Source: Actinoallomurus sp. (GTDB taxonomy: Bacteria; Actinomycetota; Actinomycetes; Streptosporangiales; Streptosporangiaceae). Taken from it: 62,439 nucleotides of DNA. The translations under genes were made by a program, and so were the position numbers. The stretch spans positions 1-62,439 of the forward strand of contig JAOPYG010000108.1 of the NCBI GenBank assembly GCA_025964685.1, read 5' to 3'. The notes under the pieces were generated by a model. The model saw only the letters and a list, made by a program, of their open reading frames with translations, did not search any database and was not told where the DNA came from. Below, piece by piece: positions 16,984 through 25,782 of the stretch (positions are counted from its first letter, which is position 1; the number at the start of each line of letters is the position of its first letter).

Positions 16984-17358
16984 GAATCCACGCTGTGAGG
17001 CGTCGTTACCAGTTGATCACAGATCCGAACGCTGCGTACACGCATCGGCGACCCGCCCGCAAGTGACTGTGCCACTCGCACGACGACCATGCGCACCGGA
17101 TTGGATATGTGGCGCATCATGGTCGCGGAACTGCGACGGGAGAGGCGGCCGGGGCATCACCGCTCATGACCGGGACCTGGCGACGAATCGCGCCATCCTG
17201 CGAGGAAACGCCGTCACCAGGAGACCGGGAACGCCGCGCGAAGCGTCCCATGCCGTCCGGGGGCGCCGCGAAGCGCGCCGTGGCCAGGCGGACGCTTCTT
17301 ATGGCCACCGGCTCTCGGCCGCGGGTACCGCGGTGTCTGTCGGCCGGGGAGACGTCCG
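16984..17358. other. 375-bp region without a recognisable gene
   Basis: Short frames on both strands have no domain-like content. The region lies downstream of the tetR stop and upstream of the phosphatase promoter. I see no repeats or RNA fold worth naming. Confidence 0.4.
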
Positions 17359-17967
17359 TTAAGGGGTGCCGATGCCGCTCAGCAGAGCGTCGATCACCTT
17401 GGCCGGGAACTCATCCGGGATCGGGCCCGCACCGAACGCACGAGCCCGCTGTGCCAGTGCGCCCATCACCAGCCAGAGCGTGATCTCCACGTCCAGGTCG
17501 GCGCGCAGCTCACCGGAGCTGATGCCGCGCCGCAGCACCGTGCGGATCACGTCCCGGCGTGGCTCGACCACCTCGCGGGTGAAGCGGGCGATCAGTTCCG
17601 GGTACCGGGAGGCCCCGCCCATGATGCTCCAGTACCAGTCAAGGTGCCTGTTCTCGGCCTTGTCCGTCAGGAACGCCCGGGCGATGGCCACGAGGTCGTC
17701 GCGCACCGAGTCGCCGACCGGCGCCGGGAACGGTGCCTTCAGCGCGGCCAGGGCGTCGATGATGAGCGCCTCTTTGTTCGGCCAGCGCCGGTAGATCGTG
17801 GTCTTGCCGACGCCGGCGCGCGCCGCGACCGCCTCGATCGAGACGCCCGCGACGCCGCCCTCCTCGGCGAGCAGGTCGAGGGTCGCCTCGATGATGGCCT
17901 TGGCCGCGCGTTCGCTGCGGGGCCGGCCGGGCGGCCGGGCGGCGACCTGGTCAGTCGTCTGGGTCAT
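17359..17967 (-). CDS. TetR/AcrR-family transcriptional regulator
   Basis: 202 residues. The N-terminal helix-turn-helix spans about residues 20-65 (VSIEAVAARAGVGKTTIYRRW then PNKEALI), followed by an all-helical ligand/dimer domain with a TetR_C-like pattern (LRRGISSGELRADLD). It lies 14 bp downstream of the DHA2 exporter gene on the same strand. It is most likely the repressor of that operon, induced by an exported compound. Operator candidates are at 19559-19579 and 19616-19630. Confidence 0.9.
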   Translation of the reverse strand: MTQTTDQVAARPPGRPRSERAAKAIIEATLDLLAEEGGVAGVSIEAVAARAGVGKTTIYRRWPNKEALIIDALAALKAPFPAPVGDSVRDDLVAIARAFLTDKAENRHLDWYWSIMGGASRYPELIARFTREVVEPRRDVIRTVLRRGISSGELRADLDVEITLWLVMGALAQRARAFGAGPIPDEFPAKVIDALLSGIGTP

Positions 17968-17981
17968 CGCGCATCACCGTC

Positions 17982-19541
17982 TCACACGTCGACGTGCTCG
18001 GGGTGATCGACCGAGGACGCCGGGGTCTCCTCGGCGTTCCTGCCGGGCATCCACTTGAGCACGACGAGCGCGCCGAGCAGCGCGACCGCCGACGAGATGG
18101 CGGAGGTGACGTGCATGGCGTGGACGAACGACTGGTGCGCCGGGTCCATGATGGCGCGGCCGGCCGGGCCGAGCCTCTCGGCCACTCCCGCGGTGGCGCC
18201 GATCGACTCACCCGCGGTCTCCCGGAGTTTGACGGGCAGGGCGGTCAGGTGCGGCTTCATGTCGGAGCGGTAGATCGAGGCGACCAGCGAGCCGAGTACG
18301 GCGACGCCGAGCGCCACGGCGACCTGGCGGGCGATGTTGTTGATGGCCGATCCCGAGCCGGCCTGGTCGCGCGGCAGCACCGACATGACCGCGGTGGTGG
18401 CGGGCGGCATGACCATGCCCATTCCGGCGCCCTGCACGAAGAAGGTGAGCTCGAGCATCCAGATCGGGCTGTGCACGGTGGCGGTCACGTGGTAGCTGAG
18501 GAGCGCGATCGCGACCATGGTCAGGCCGGTCGCGGCGACCCGGCGTGCACCGAACCGGCCGACGAGGCGGGCGCTGCGCGGTGCGACGAGCAGCTGCCCG
18601 GCCGCGAGCGGTATGGACAGCAGCCCCGCGCGGAGGGGTGAGAAGCCGCGCACGCTCTGCAGGTAGAGGGAGATGAACAGGATGACGCCGCCGAGCGCGA
18701 AGAACACGAGCGCGATGGCGCCGACCGAGGCGGACAGCCTGCCGTCGCGGAAGAGACGGATGTTCAGCGACGGATGCTCGATGCGGGTCTCGTACCAGCC
18801 GAACAGCGCGAGCAGCGCGGCGCCGGCGATGACCGGGCCGTACACCTGCGGGACGAACACGGCGGCCTTCTCACCGCCCTCGATGATCCCGTAGGTCAGG
18901 AGGACCAGGCCGGCGATGGACAGCAGCACGCCGCCGAAGTCGATCTTCATGTGCCGCCCGCGCGACTCCGGCACGACGAAGACGATGGCGATGACTCCGG
19001 CCGCGACGATCGGGACGTTGATCAGGAAGACCGAGCCCCACCAGAAGTGGTCGAGCAGGAGTCCGCCGGTGATCGGTCCGAGCGCGATGGCGACGCCGAC
19101 GGCACCGGCCCAGATGCCGATGGCGCGGCCACGCTCCTCGGGCTCGAAGACGTTCGCGATGACCGACAGGGTCTGCGGCATGACCGCCGCGCCGCCGAGG
19201 CCCATGGCCGCGCGCGCCAGGATGAGCTGGTCGGGCGTCTGCGCGTACGAGGAGACCAGTGACGAGACCCCGAACAGCACCATGCCGATGATCAGCATGC
19301 GCTTACGGCCGATGCGGTCGCCGAGCACGCCGAAGGTGAACAGCAGGCCCGCGAAGACGAGGGTGTAGGAGTTGATCGCCCACTCGAGCTGGCTCTGGGA
19401 GGCTCCCAGTCCTTCTCGCGGATCCGCGATCGTCTTCAGGGCGACGTTGAGAACGGTGTTGTCGAGGACGACGACGAGGAGGCAGACGACCAGGACGTAC
19501 AGGATCGTCCAGCGCCTCTTGTGGATGGTCTGCGGATCCAT
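17982..19541 (-). CDS. MFS transporter, DHA2 (EmrB/QacA) family, 14 helices
   Basis: A 519-residue multidrug-type exporter. The N-terminus is typical of the family (TILYVLVVCLLVVVLDNTVLNVAL, written here only as a position: residues 13-36), with the membrane-embedded D27 and motif C around residues 140-170 (GAVGVAIALGPITGG). About 14 membrane segments are visible, and the long loop near residues 430-470 is usual. ATG 19541 follows GAAGGG. It forms an operon with the downstream tetR. Spectrum cannot be predicted. Confidence 0.9.
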   Translation of the reverse strand: MDPQTIHKRRWTILYVLVVCLLVVVLDNTVLNVALKTIADPREGLGASQSQLEWAINSYTLVFAGLLFTFGVLGDRIGRKRMLIIGMVLFGVSSLVSSYAQTPDQLILARAAMGLGGAAVMPQTLSVIANVFEPEERGRAIGIWAGAVGVAIALGPITGGLLLDHFWWGSVFLINVPIVAAGVIAIVFVVPESRGRHMKIDFGGVLLSIAGLVLLTYGIIEGGEKAAVFVPQVYGPVIAGAALLALFGWYETRIEHPSLNIRLFRDGRLSASVGAIALVFFALGGVILFISLYLQSVRGFSPLRAGLLSIPLAAGQLLVAPRSARLVGRFGARRVAATGLTMVAIALLSYHVTATVHSPIWMLELTFFVQGAGMGMVMPPATTAVMSVLPRDQAGSGSAINNIARQVAVALGVAVLGSLVASIYRSDMKPHLTALPVKLRETAGESIGATAGVAERLGPAGRAIMDPAHQSFVHAMHVTSAISSAVALLGALVVLKWMPGRNAEETPASSVDHPEHVDV

Positions 19542-19558
19542 CGGGCCCTTCAGAAATC

Positions 19559-19579
19559 GATACGGTGCTGTTGCGTATC
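19559..19579. promoter_or_regulatory. Operator candidate GATACG-N9-CGTATC
   Basis: Perfect 6-bp inverted arms located 18 bp before the exporter start codon. This is a TetR-family size and position. It could overlap the ribosome-binding leader of the exporter mRNA. Confidence 0.5.
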
Positions 19580-19615
19580 AAAACAGTACCGAACTCCCAT
19601 CTCTTCCCATCAGAT

Positions 19616-19630
19616 ACGAAACGGTTTCGT
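19616..19630. promoter_or_regulatory. Operator candidate ACGAAAC-G-GTTTCGT
   Basis: A perfect 15-bp palindrome in the divergent region between the exporter (minus) and panB (plus), 75 bp from the exporter start. With the GATACG palindrome 37 bp away it may form a double operator for the TetR protein. Confidence 0.55.
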
Positions 19631-19737
19631 TTCGGTCGGCCCGCGGAAATTTCAGGGGTGTTCCGGCCGTTGCGCTCGTGTAATCATCGGTGTGTCCGGG
19701 GACGCCAGATCGGCGCCTCGAGGCTGTGGAGGTATCG

Positions 19738-20592
19738 ATGTCTGCTTCAATGCCCGCTGAGAACCGTCGGCCGACCGCACTGTACGGCGGCCAGACCGGA
19801 CGCCGGGTGACCGTACGCGACCTCGCGGCGGCCAAGGAGAACGGCGAGAAGTGGCCCATGCTCACCGCGTACGACGCGCTGACCGCGCGGGTGTTCGACG
19901 AGGCCGGCATCCCGGTGCTGCTCGTCGGCGACTCCGGCGGCATGGTCGTACTCGGCTATGACTCGACCATCCCGGTGACCGTCGACGAACTGCTTCCGCT
20001 GACCGCCGCGGTCGTGCGCGGCACGTCACGGGCGCTGGTCGTCGCGGACATGCCGTTCGGGTCCTACCAGACCGGCCCGGAAGAGGCGCTGCGCAACGCG
20101 GCGCGCTTCCTCAAGGAGGCCGGCGCCCACGCGGTGAAGCTCGAAGGCGGAGAGCGGGTGCTGCCGCAGGTCGATACGCTCGTCTCGGCCGGCATCCCCG
20201 TCATGGCCCACCTCGGGCTCACGCCGCAGTCGGTGAACGCCTTCGGCGGCTACCGCGTCCAGGGGCGCGGCGAGTCGGGCGAGCGCCTGATGGCCGACGC
20301 CAAATCGCTGGAGGCCGCGGGGGCGTTCGCGGTCGTGCTCGAATGCGTCCCGGCTGAGCTGGCCGAGCGGGTCACGAGCGCGCTGTCGATCCCGACCATC
20401 GGCATCGGCGCCGGGGCGGCCACCGACGCACAGGTCCTCGTCTGGCAGGACATGGCCGGCCTCACACCGCACACCGCCCGGTTCGTCAAGCGGTACGCCG
20501 ACGTGGCCGGGGTGCTGCGGTCGGCCGTGGAGGAGTACGCCGCCGACGTCGTATCCGGTGCCTTCCCCGCCGCCGAGCACGGCTACCGCTGA
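19738..20592 (+). CDS. panB: 3-methyl-2-oxobutanoate hydroxymethyltransferase
   Basis: First committed step of pantothenate/CoA synthesis: ketoisovalerate + methylene-THF to ketopantoate. 284 residues; the ATG at 19738 follows GGAGG. Conserved features: [36 protein letters not shown] (Mg2+-binding Asp), [26 protein letters not shown] and the final [18 protein letters not shown] PanE-like ketopantoate reductase is encoded 1.8 kb away on the opposite strand, so the two are not in one operon. The divergent spacer is shared with the exporter operon. Confidence 0.95.
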   Translation: MSASMPAENRRPTALYGGQTGRRVTVRDLAAAKENGEKWPMLTAYDALTARVFDEAGIPVLLVGDSGGMVVLGYDSTIPVTVDELLPLTAAVVRGTSRALVVADMPFGSYQTGPEEALRNAARFLKEAGAHAVKLEGGERVLPQVDTLVSAGIPVMAHLGLTPQSVNAFGGYRVQGRGESGERLMADAKSLEAAGAFAVVLECVPAELAERVTSALSIPTIGIGAGAATDAQVLVWQDMAGLTPHTARFVKRYADVAGVLRSAVEEYAADVVSGAFPAAEHGYR

Positions 20593-20609
20593 GTCGGCCG
20601 CCCGCAGAC

Positions 20610-20650
20610 CGTGATCATGCAATAGGTTGCGGTTGTATCGCATGATCACG
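20610..20650. promoter_or_regulatory. Large inverted repeat between panB and the asparaginase-like gene
   Basis: CGTGATCATGCAATA (20610-20624) and TATCGCATGATCACG (20636-20650) pair at 14 of 15 positions around an 11-bp spacer; the outer 11 bp are perfect. It is A+T-richer than its surroundings and ends 45 bp before the next start codon. It looks more like a dyad operator than a terminator. Confidence 0.55.
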
Positions 20651-20695
20651 GAGCGGACGCTTCGGCGCCGCACGACGCCGGAGGAGCACGCCGAC

Positions 20696-21691
20696 ATGAC
20701 CATCTCCCCCGGACCGCCGCCGTGGCCGATTCCGCGGTCCTGGACGCTCACGCCACCGCAGCGCGGCGGTGCGGCCACGGACATCTCACCGGCGCGGCCG
20801 GAGCCGGCGAGGGCGCCCGCCCGAGCGGAGCACTCCGGCGTGGTGCGCCGCAGAATCGCGCTGCTCGCCCAGGACGACGCCGGCGCACGTGACGTCCTCG
20901 GCGCCGTCCCGGGCGTGACGGTCGACGCACGGACGATCCCGGCCGCCGCTCCGGGCTTCGCCGGGGTGTACGCCCTGGCCGACGCCGCGGCGCGGGCCCT
21001 GAGCGAGGGCGCGGACGGTGTCGTGCTCGTGCAGGCCGCGGCCGCCGCGGAGGAGACCGCCTGGGCGCTGGACCTCCTGCACCGGGGCGACGCGCCGCTC
21101 GTGCTCGCCGCCGATCCCGACCAGGCGCCGGACGTCGCCGACGCGATCAGCGTCGCCGCCGGCGCGCCCGACCGGGCCGGCTGCCTGCTCGTCGCCCGCG
21201 GCGAGATCCATTCGGCGCGGCACGTCCGATGGACCGGCACCGGCACGCCCGCGCTCGCCTCCCCCGGCGCCGGACCGCTGGGGCACGTCGCGGCCGGTGT
21301 GGTGCGCCTGCTGTGGCGCCCGCCGGAGCGACTGACCGTACGCGACGCTCCGAACCCCGGCTGGACTCCCCGCGTCGGCCTGCACACCGCGGTGCTCGGC
21401 GACGACGGCGAGCTGCTCGGCACGCTGGCCGGGCGCTGTGACGGCCTGATCGTGGCGGTCGGCGCGCCGGGCGGGGTGCCCGATGAGATCGCCGGAGCCC
21501 TGGCCGAGGCGGCGGCGCGCATCCCGGTCGTCCTGGCCTCTCCCACCGGCCACGGTTCACTGCCGGTGACGACACTCGACCCGCTGAAGGCCCGCGTCCT
21601 GATGCACCTGCTCCTCGCCGCCGGCCGCGACCGCGAGGCCGTGCTCTCGGCGTTCGCGGCGGCCGGCCGCCCGGGCCCCGCGCAGATCTGA
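20696..21691 (+). CDS. L-asparaginase-fold protein lacking the catalytic residues (predicted pseudoenzyme)
   Basis: 331 residues; ATG 20696 is preceded by GGAGGAG. The order and spacing of segments follow type I/II asparaginases: GADGVVLVQ...EETAWALDLL, GEIHSARHVRW and ASPGAGPLG. The catalytic positions are lost. The N-terminal TGGTIA motif with the nucleophilic Thr is replaced by LLAQDDAGAR, the T-D pair of HGTDTxEETA is replaced by Ala in VQAAAAAEETA, and the Lys of the VRKT/VTKT motif is Trp. The ~45-residue N-terminal extension is Pro/Ala-rich. Hydrolysis is therefore unlikely; binding of Asn/Gln or another ligand, or a structural role, is possible. Confidence 0.75.
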   Translation: MTISPGPPPWPIPRSWTLTPPQRGGAATDISPARPEPARAPARAEHSGVVRRRIALLAQDDAGARDVLGAVPGVTVDARTIPAAAPGFAGVYALADAAARALSEGADGVVLVQAAAAAEETAWALDLLHRGDAPLVLAADPDQAPDVADAISVAAGAPDRAGCLLVARGEIHSARHVRWTGTGTPALASPGAGPLGHVAAGVVRLLWRPPERLTVRDAPNPGWTPRVGLHTAVLGDDGELLGTLAGRCDGLIVAVGAPGGVPDEIAGALAEAAARIPVVLASPTGHGSLPVTTLDPLKARVLMHLLLAAGRDREAVLSAFAAAGRPGPAQI

Positions 21692-21692
21692 C

Positions 21693-22418
21693 CTACAGCG
21701 CGCCGGTGAGCACCCGGCGCGCCTCGGTGAGCGACGGGCCGTACCACTCAAGGTGCCGGCCGCTCACCAGCGCCGCGCGCAGCCCGGGGAACGCCTCCGG
21801 GCCGTCCGTCTCGCTGAAGGCGTACGGCTCGTCGGGCAGCACCAGCAGGTCCGGGCGGCGGCCGAGGATCTCCTCGGCGGTCACCTTCGGATAGCGCTCC
21901 GGGTCGGTGGCGTACAGGTTCGCGACGCCCAGCCGCGCCAGCACGTCGCCGGCGAACGTCTCGCGGCCGAGCACCATCCACGGGCGCCGCCAGATCGGGA
22001 TCACCGCCGTACGCTCCGGCGCGGGCGGATCCGCCAGGACGTCCGCCCAGGTCTCCCGGGCGGACGCCAGCCACGATGGCTCGTCCAGGCCGCAGGCCGC
22101 GAGCATCCCGGACAGTCCGGACAGCGCCTCGGGCAGGGTGCGGATGACCGTCACCCAGACCGGGATCCCGGCGGCACGCAGCAGGTCCAGGTCGGCCGGG
22201 CGGTTCTCCTCGAAGTTGGCCACAACGAGATCCGGCTCCAATGCGATGACCGTCTCGATGTCGGGGTTCTTCGTGCCCCGCACGCGTACGACGTCCAGCC
22301 CTGCCGGATGGGTGCACCAGTCCGTGGCGCCGACCAGCAGCCGCGGTGCCGTCTCCGCGATCGCCTCGGTCAGCGAGGGCACGAGCGACACGACACGCCG
22401 CACGCGATCCGGCGTCAC
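21693..22418 (-). CDS. BtuF-like helical-backbone metal/cobalamin-binding protein without signal peptide
   Basis: 241 residues. It matches the periplasmic-binding-protein-2 fold of BtuF/FepB proteins: RVVSLVPSLTEAIAET, VGATDWCTHPAG, PDIETVIALEPDLVVANFEEN and LLRAAGIPVWV. Unlike transport-linked members it has no signal peptide or lipobox, and no BtuCD genes lie nearby. The GTG at 22418 overlaps the TGA of the PanE-like gene (GTGA, 4 bp), so it is translationally coupled. I infer a cytoplasmic ligand-binding or chaperone role; the ligand is unknown. Confidence 0.75.
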   Translation of the reverse strand: MTPDRVRRVVSLVPSLTEAIAETAPRLLVGATDWCTHPAGLDVVRVRGTKNPDIETVIALEPDLVVANFEENRPADLDLLRAAGIPVWVTVIRTLPEALSGLSGMLAACGLDEPSWLASARETWADVLADPPAPERTAVIPIWRRPWMVLGRETFAGDVLARLGVANLYATDPERYPKVTAEEILGRRPDLLVLPDEPYAFSETDGPEAFPGLRAALVSGRHLEWYGPSLTEARRVLTGAL

Positions 22419-23377
22419 CGTCCCGCGTGCCCGTCCAGAGACGCCAGGAACTCCTCGGCCGTCAGCTGACCCGGGCTCTGTCCTTCCCGCGCCATCCGGT
22501 TGGCCACCTGACGCAGCCGCTCGTTGACCGGGGTCGGCACGCCGTGCTCGCGCCCGAGCAGGACGATCTCGCCGTTGAGGTAGTCGGCCTCGATCGTGCC
22601 GGTGCCGCGCTGCAGGCTCTGGTACGACGAGCCGCCGAGGCGGTCGCGACCACGGACCGGCCTGGCCCGCGCGATCACCGTGACGCCGTCCGGCGCGTCG
22701 ACGCCCGCTGCCCGCAGGCACGCGGCGCCCTCCTCGTGCGCCAGCCGGGCCACCTCACGGCCGGGTTCGCCGGGGCCGATGACGGCCTCGACGGCGTTGC
22801 CGAGGTTGGTCAGCAGCTTGCCGTACTTGTAGCGCATGACGTCCGCGCGCGCCTCCGCCTCGAACGTCGCGTCGACGAACGCCGCCGCGAGCGACCGCGC
22901 CGTCTCGTCATCGCCGCGCGGATAGCGGCCGACGTCGAGGCGGCCCGTGACCGGCGCCATGTACGTCTCCACCACGCCGGGCTCGAGGAACGTCGCGGGC
23001 AGCAGCACACAGACGCCGTACACCTGGGGGAACAGCCGCAGGGCGAGCCGCTCGTTCTCCACGCCGTTCTGGGCGCAGGCTAGGACGATCTCCGGCGGAG
23101 CGGCCGCGGACAGCTCGATCAGGGCGTCCGCGGTGTCCTGCGTCTTCATGGCGAGCAGGACGACGTCACCGGCGGTGAACGTCACCTCCGCCGGCCGGGA
23201 GGCGACGGGAATGGGCAGCGTGACGCTCTCGTCGGGGGTGTCGAGCCGCAGGCCGCTATCGCGGATCGCCTCGTAGTGGGCGCCGCGGGCGATCAGCGTG
23301 ACGTCGTGACCCGCCTGGAACAGGCGCGCGCCGACGACTCCACCGACCGCGCCCGCCCCGTAGACGACGAACCTCAT
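22415..23377 (-). CDS. 2-dehydropantoate 2-reductase family protein (PanE/ApbA)
   Basis: 320 residues. Rossmann NADP site VYGAGAVGGVVGARL at the N-terminus, MKTQDT and AQNGVENE at the usual places, the catalytic Lys in YKYGKLLTNLGNA (~residue 185) and a C-terminal helical ApbA_C domain with SSYQSLQRG. Predicted reaction: ketopantoate + NADPH to pantoate. The start codon overlaps the stop of the F420 reductase gene by 4 bp. Placement in an F420/BtuF-like operon leaves open that this paralogue reduces another 2-keto acid. Confidence 0.85.
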   Translation of the reverse strand: MRFVVYGAGAVGGVVGARLFQAGHDVTLIARGAHYEAIRDSGLRLDTPDESVTLPIPVASRPAEVTFTAGDVVLLAMKTQDTADALIELSAAAPPEIVLACAQNGVENERLALRLFPQVYGVCVLLPATFLEPGVVETYMAPVTGRLDVGRYPRGDDETARSLAAAFVDATFEAEARADVMRYKYGKLLTNLGNAVEAVIGPGEPGREVARLAHEEGAACLRAAGVDAPDGVTVIARARPVRGRDRLGGSSYQSLQRGTGTIEADYLNGEIVLLGREHGVPTPVNERLRQVANRMAREGQSPGQLTAEEFLASLDGHAGR

Positions 23378-24054
23378 AGGCCGGTGACCCGGACGCCGGC
23401 GTGCGTCTTGTAGCGCCGGTTGATGGAGATGAGGTTGGCGACCAGCGCCTCGACCTGGTGGGCGTTGCGGAGCCGGCCGCCGTACACGCCGCGCACCCCG
23501 GAGATGCGGCCGGCCAGCGCCTGCACGATCCCGGTGGCCTCACGGTCGTCGCCGAGCACGAGCACGTCGAGGTCGACCTCGTCGACCTCGGGGTCGAGCA
23601 GGATGACCGCGGAGACGTGGTGGAACGCGGCGACGACGGTGCTGCCGGTCAGCACGGCCGCCGCCTGCTGGGCGGCGCTGCCCTCTTCGACCGGCAGCGC
23701 GTAGGCGCCCTGCTTGTCGAAGCCCAGCGGGTTGACGCAGTCGATGACGATCTTTCCCGCGAGTTCGTCGCGCAGCGACTCGAGCAGCGCCCGGTGACCG
23801 TCCCACGGCACGGCGACGATCACCACGTCGGCCTCGCGCGCGACGACGGGATTCTCCTCGCCGCGGGCGGTCAGCCCCTCGCCGAGGCTCTGGGCCGCGT
23901 CCCGCGCGCGCTCCGCGCTGCGCGAGCCGATGATGACGTCATGGCCGGCGAGCGCGAACCGGCGGGCCAGGCCCTTGCCCTGGTCTCCTGTGCCGCCCAG
24001 GATGCCGATGGACAGGCCACTGACGTCCGGTGGTTCAGCCTGCGAAATGGTCAT
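23374..24054 (-). CDS. npdG: NADPH:coenzyme F420 oxidoreductase
   Basis: 226 residues. The N-terminal motif GILGGTGDQGKGLARR is the NADP-binding loop characteristic of F420-dependent NADP reductases, with IIGSRSAERA as the 2'-phosphate-binding strand; FHHVSAVILLD and the C-terminal LRNAHQVEALVANLI follow the family. It shuttles hydride between NADPH and F420, supplying F420H2 for LLM-type enzymes such as the candidate at 30318-31277. It is the first gene of a three-gene operon with 4-bp overlaps. Confidence 0.9.
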   Translation of the reverse strand: MTISQAEPPDVSGLSIGILGGTGDQGKGLARRFALAGHDVIIGSRSAERARDAAQSLGEGLTARGEENPVVAREADVVIVAVPWDGHRALLESLRDELAGKIVIDCVNPLGFDKQGAYALPVEEGSAAQQAAAVLTGSTVVAAFHHVSAVILLDPEVDEVDLDVLVLGDDREATGIVQALAGRISGVRGVYGGRLRNAHQVEALVANLISINRRYKTHAGVRVTGL

Positions 24055-24078
24055 GAACGAAATCCTGCCAGGGACACC

Positions 24079-24828
24079 TCACCCGGTCTGTGCCCGGGGT
24101 CCCGCGGCCATAGCGGCGCCGACGATGCCGGCGGAGTTGTGCAGCTCGGCGGCGACCACGGGAGTGCGCACCTCCTTCAGGTGCGGCAGGAAGTGCTCGG
24201 CGTTCTTGCTCACGCCGCCGCCCACGATGATCAGGGACGGCCAGACCAGGTCCTCCAGCCGCCGCAGGTACTCCTCCACCTTCTCGGCCCACTTGGGCCA
24301 GCTCCACTCGTGCACCTCGCGGGCGTGCGCGGACGCCCGCGACTCGGCGTCCTTGCCGCGGATCTCGATGTGCCCGAACTCGGTGTTGGGCACCAGCGTG
24401 CCGTCGGTGAACAGCGCGGTGCCGATGCCGGTGCCGAGGGTGACCAGGACCACGGTCCCCCCGTGGCCCCGCCCGGCCCCATGGGTCATCTCCGCGACGC
24501 CCGCGGCGTCGGCGTCGTTCAGCAGCGTCACCGGCACCCCGCTCTCGTCGGCGAGCAGGTCGCGCGCCTGCAGGCCGCGCCACTCGTCCGTCAGGTTCGC
24601 CGCGGTATGCGTGACCCCGTCGATGACCACTCCGGGGAACGTCACGCCGACCGGCCCGTCCCACTCGAAGTGCCGGACGATCTGTGCCACGACGGCGGCG
24701 ACCGGCCGGGGCGCGGCGGGCTCCGGTGTGTCCATCCGCAGGCGGTCACGGGTGAACTCACCGGTCTGGACCTCGACGGGCGCGCCCTTGATGCCGCTGC
24801 CGCCGATATCGATGCCGAGAATCTCCAT
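24079..24828 (-). CDS. ppgK: Polyphosphate glucokinase
   Basis: 249-residue ROK-family kinase, a hallmark of actinobacteria: glucose + polyphosphate (or ATP) to glucose-6-phosphate. The phosphate loop [14 protein letters not shown] opens the protein; [13 protein letters not shown] holds the catalytic Asp; [29 protein letters not shown] and the [13 protein letters not shown] segment are typical of PpgK. It lies 24 bp upstream of npdG on the same strand and could head the same transcript. Confidence 0.93.
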   Translation of the reverse strand: MEILGIDIGGSGIKGAPVEVQTGEFTRDRLRMDTPEPAAPRPVAAVVAQIVRHFEWDGPVGVTFPGVVIDGVTHTAANLTDEWRGLQARDLLADESGVPVTLLNDADAAGVAEMTHGAGRGHGGTVVLVTLGTGIGTALFTDGTLVPNTEFGHIEIRGKDAESRASAHAREVHEWSWPKWAEKVEEYLRRLEDLVWPSLIIVGGGVSKNAEHFLPHLKEVRTPVVAAELHNSAGIVGAAMAAGPRAQTG

Positions 24829-24941
24829 AGGTCATGGGTACACCAGACCGTGCCCGCGCGAACGTGTCCGGCCGCACGCCACTTTGCCGCGATGCCTCAG
24901 ATGAGGATGAGCGGACCGGACTCGTACGGCACCATGGCGTC

Positions 24942-25523
24942 ATGGACGCGAGTCAGGTCGGTGCGCTGCGGGAGCTGCTGTCGACGACCGGCTGGCCGGA
25001 GCGCACGCAGGACTTCGCCCGCTGCCTGCGCGCCTCCGCCAGGGTTCCGGGCAGCCTGTTGCTGTTCGGCCCCCCCGATGCCGAGCCCTGGCATTTCGCC
25101 GCCCACCTGGACGACGAGAGCCGGCTCAACGCCCTGCCGGAGATCGCCCCCACGCTCGTGCGCTGGGATCCACCGCCGGGCGCCCCCTCTCACCTGCGGG
25201 TCGGCCTCGACCGGCTGGAGGCCGCGCGACGCGGTGAGGCGCTGCTCGTCGTCTCCGAGGACGCGGCGCCCGAGGGGCTGCTCGAACGCGTCGACGACGC
25301 GCGCCGGATCGGCGCGACGATCTTCGCGCTGGACGGCGACGACCGTGAGCTGCGCGGGCTGGCGCACGAGTCGCTGACCGTGCCGGCCGGCGAGTCGCTG
25401 GTCTCCTTCGACGCCGCCCAGCACCTGGTGAGCGCGGCGGCCGGCGAACCGCGTGCCAGACGCGGCCTGCGCGACCGCCTGGCCGGCCTCCTCGACACCA
25501 TCACCGGACCACCTGCGGGCTGA
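24942..25523 (+). CDS. Uncharacterised actinobacterial protein
   Basis: 193 residues from the ATG at 24942 (DASQVGALRELL). I do not recognise a family. It is acidic, rich in Leu/Arg/Asp, with no signal peptide or membrane segment. The pattern of short hydrophobic strands (GSLLLFGPP, EALLVVSEDA, ATIFALDGDD) alternating with helices suggests a small alpha/beta domain of about 170 residues, then a basic tail. It is divergent from ppgK, with about 113 bp between starts. Confidence 0.65.
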   Translation: MDASQVGALRELLSTTGWPERTQDFARCLRASARVPGSLLLFGPPDAEPWHFAAHLDDESRLNALPEIAPTLVRWDPPPGAPSHLRVGLDRLEAARRGEALLVVSEDAAPEGLLERVDDARRIGATIFALDGDDRELRGLAHESLTVPAGESLVSFDAAQHLVSAAAGEPRARRGLRDRLAGLLDTITGPPAG

Positions 25524-25550
25524 CCGGCCTCGCGCCACACCCGGGGGCGG

Positions 25551-25724
25551 TCAGTCGTCGTTCTTGGCCTCCCACTGCTCGTTGCGCTCCCTGGCGTGCT
25601 GCAGGGCGTTCGCGGCCTCGTTCTCGGTCTGGTACGGGCCCATGCGGTCGCGGTCAGGGCAGCCCGCGCCGTGTTCGACCCGCATGTGCTTGAGGCAGAA
25701 GTACCACGCGTCGTCGTCGCTCAT
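25551..25724 (-). CDS. Small conserved Cys/His protein (57 aa)
   Basis: ATG at 25724 preceded by AGGAGA; stop at 25553-25551. The sequence starts MSDDDAWYFCLKHMRVE, contains GAGCPDRDRMGPYQT and ends in a charged helix (ALQHARERNEQWEAKNDD). C10, H13, H18 and C22 are spaced like a single metal-binding (zinc-ribbon-like) site. Proteins of this pattern (WYxCLKHxxVE...GCPxxDRxGPYxTxxEA) are, from memory, widespread in actinomycetes but without an assigned function. Divergent from map. Confidence 0.8.
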   Translation of the reverse strand: MSDDDAWYFCLKHMRVEHGAGCPDRDRMGPYQTENEAANALQHARERNEQWEAKNDD

Positions 25725-25782
25725 CGCCGTCTCCTGATCATGTTGTCATCGTTCCCTTAGGGGGCAACTAAACTCCAACACC

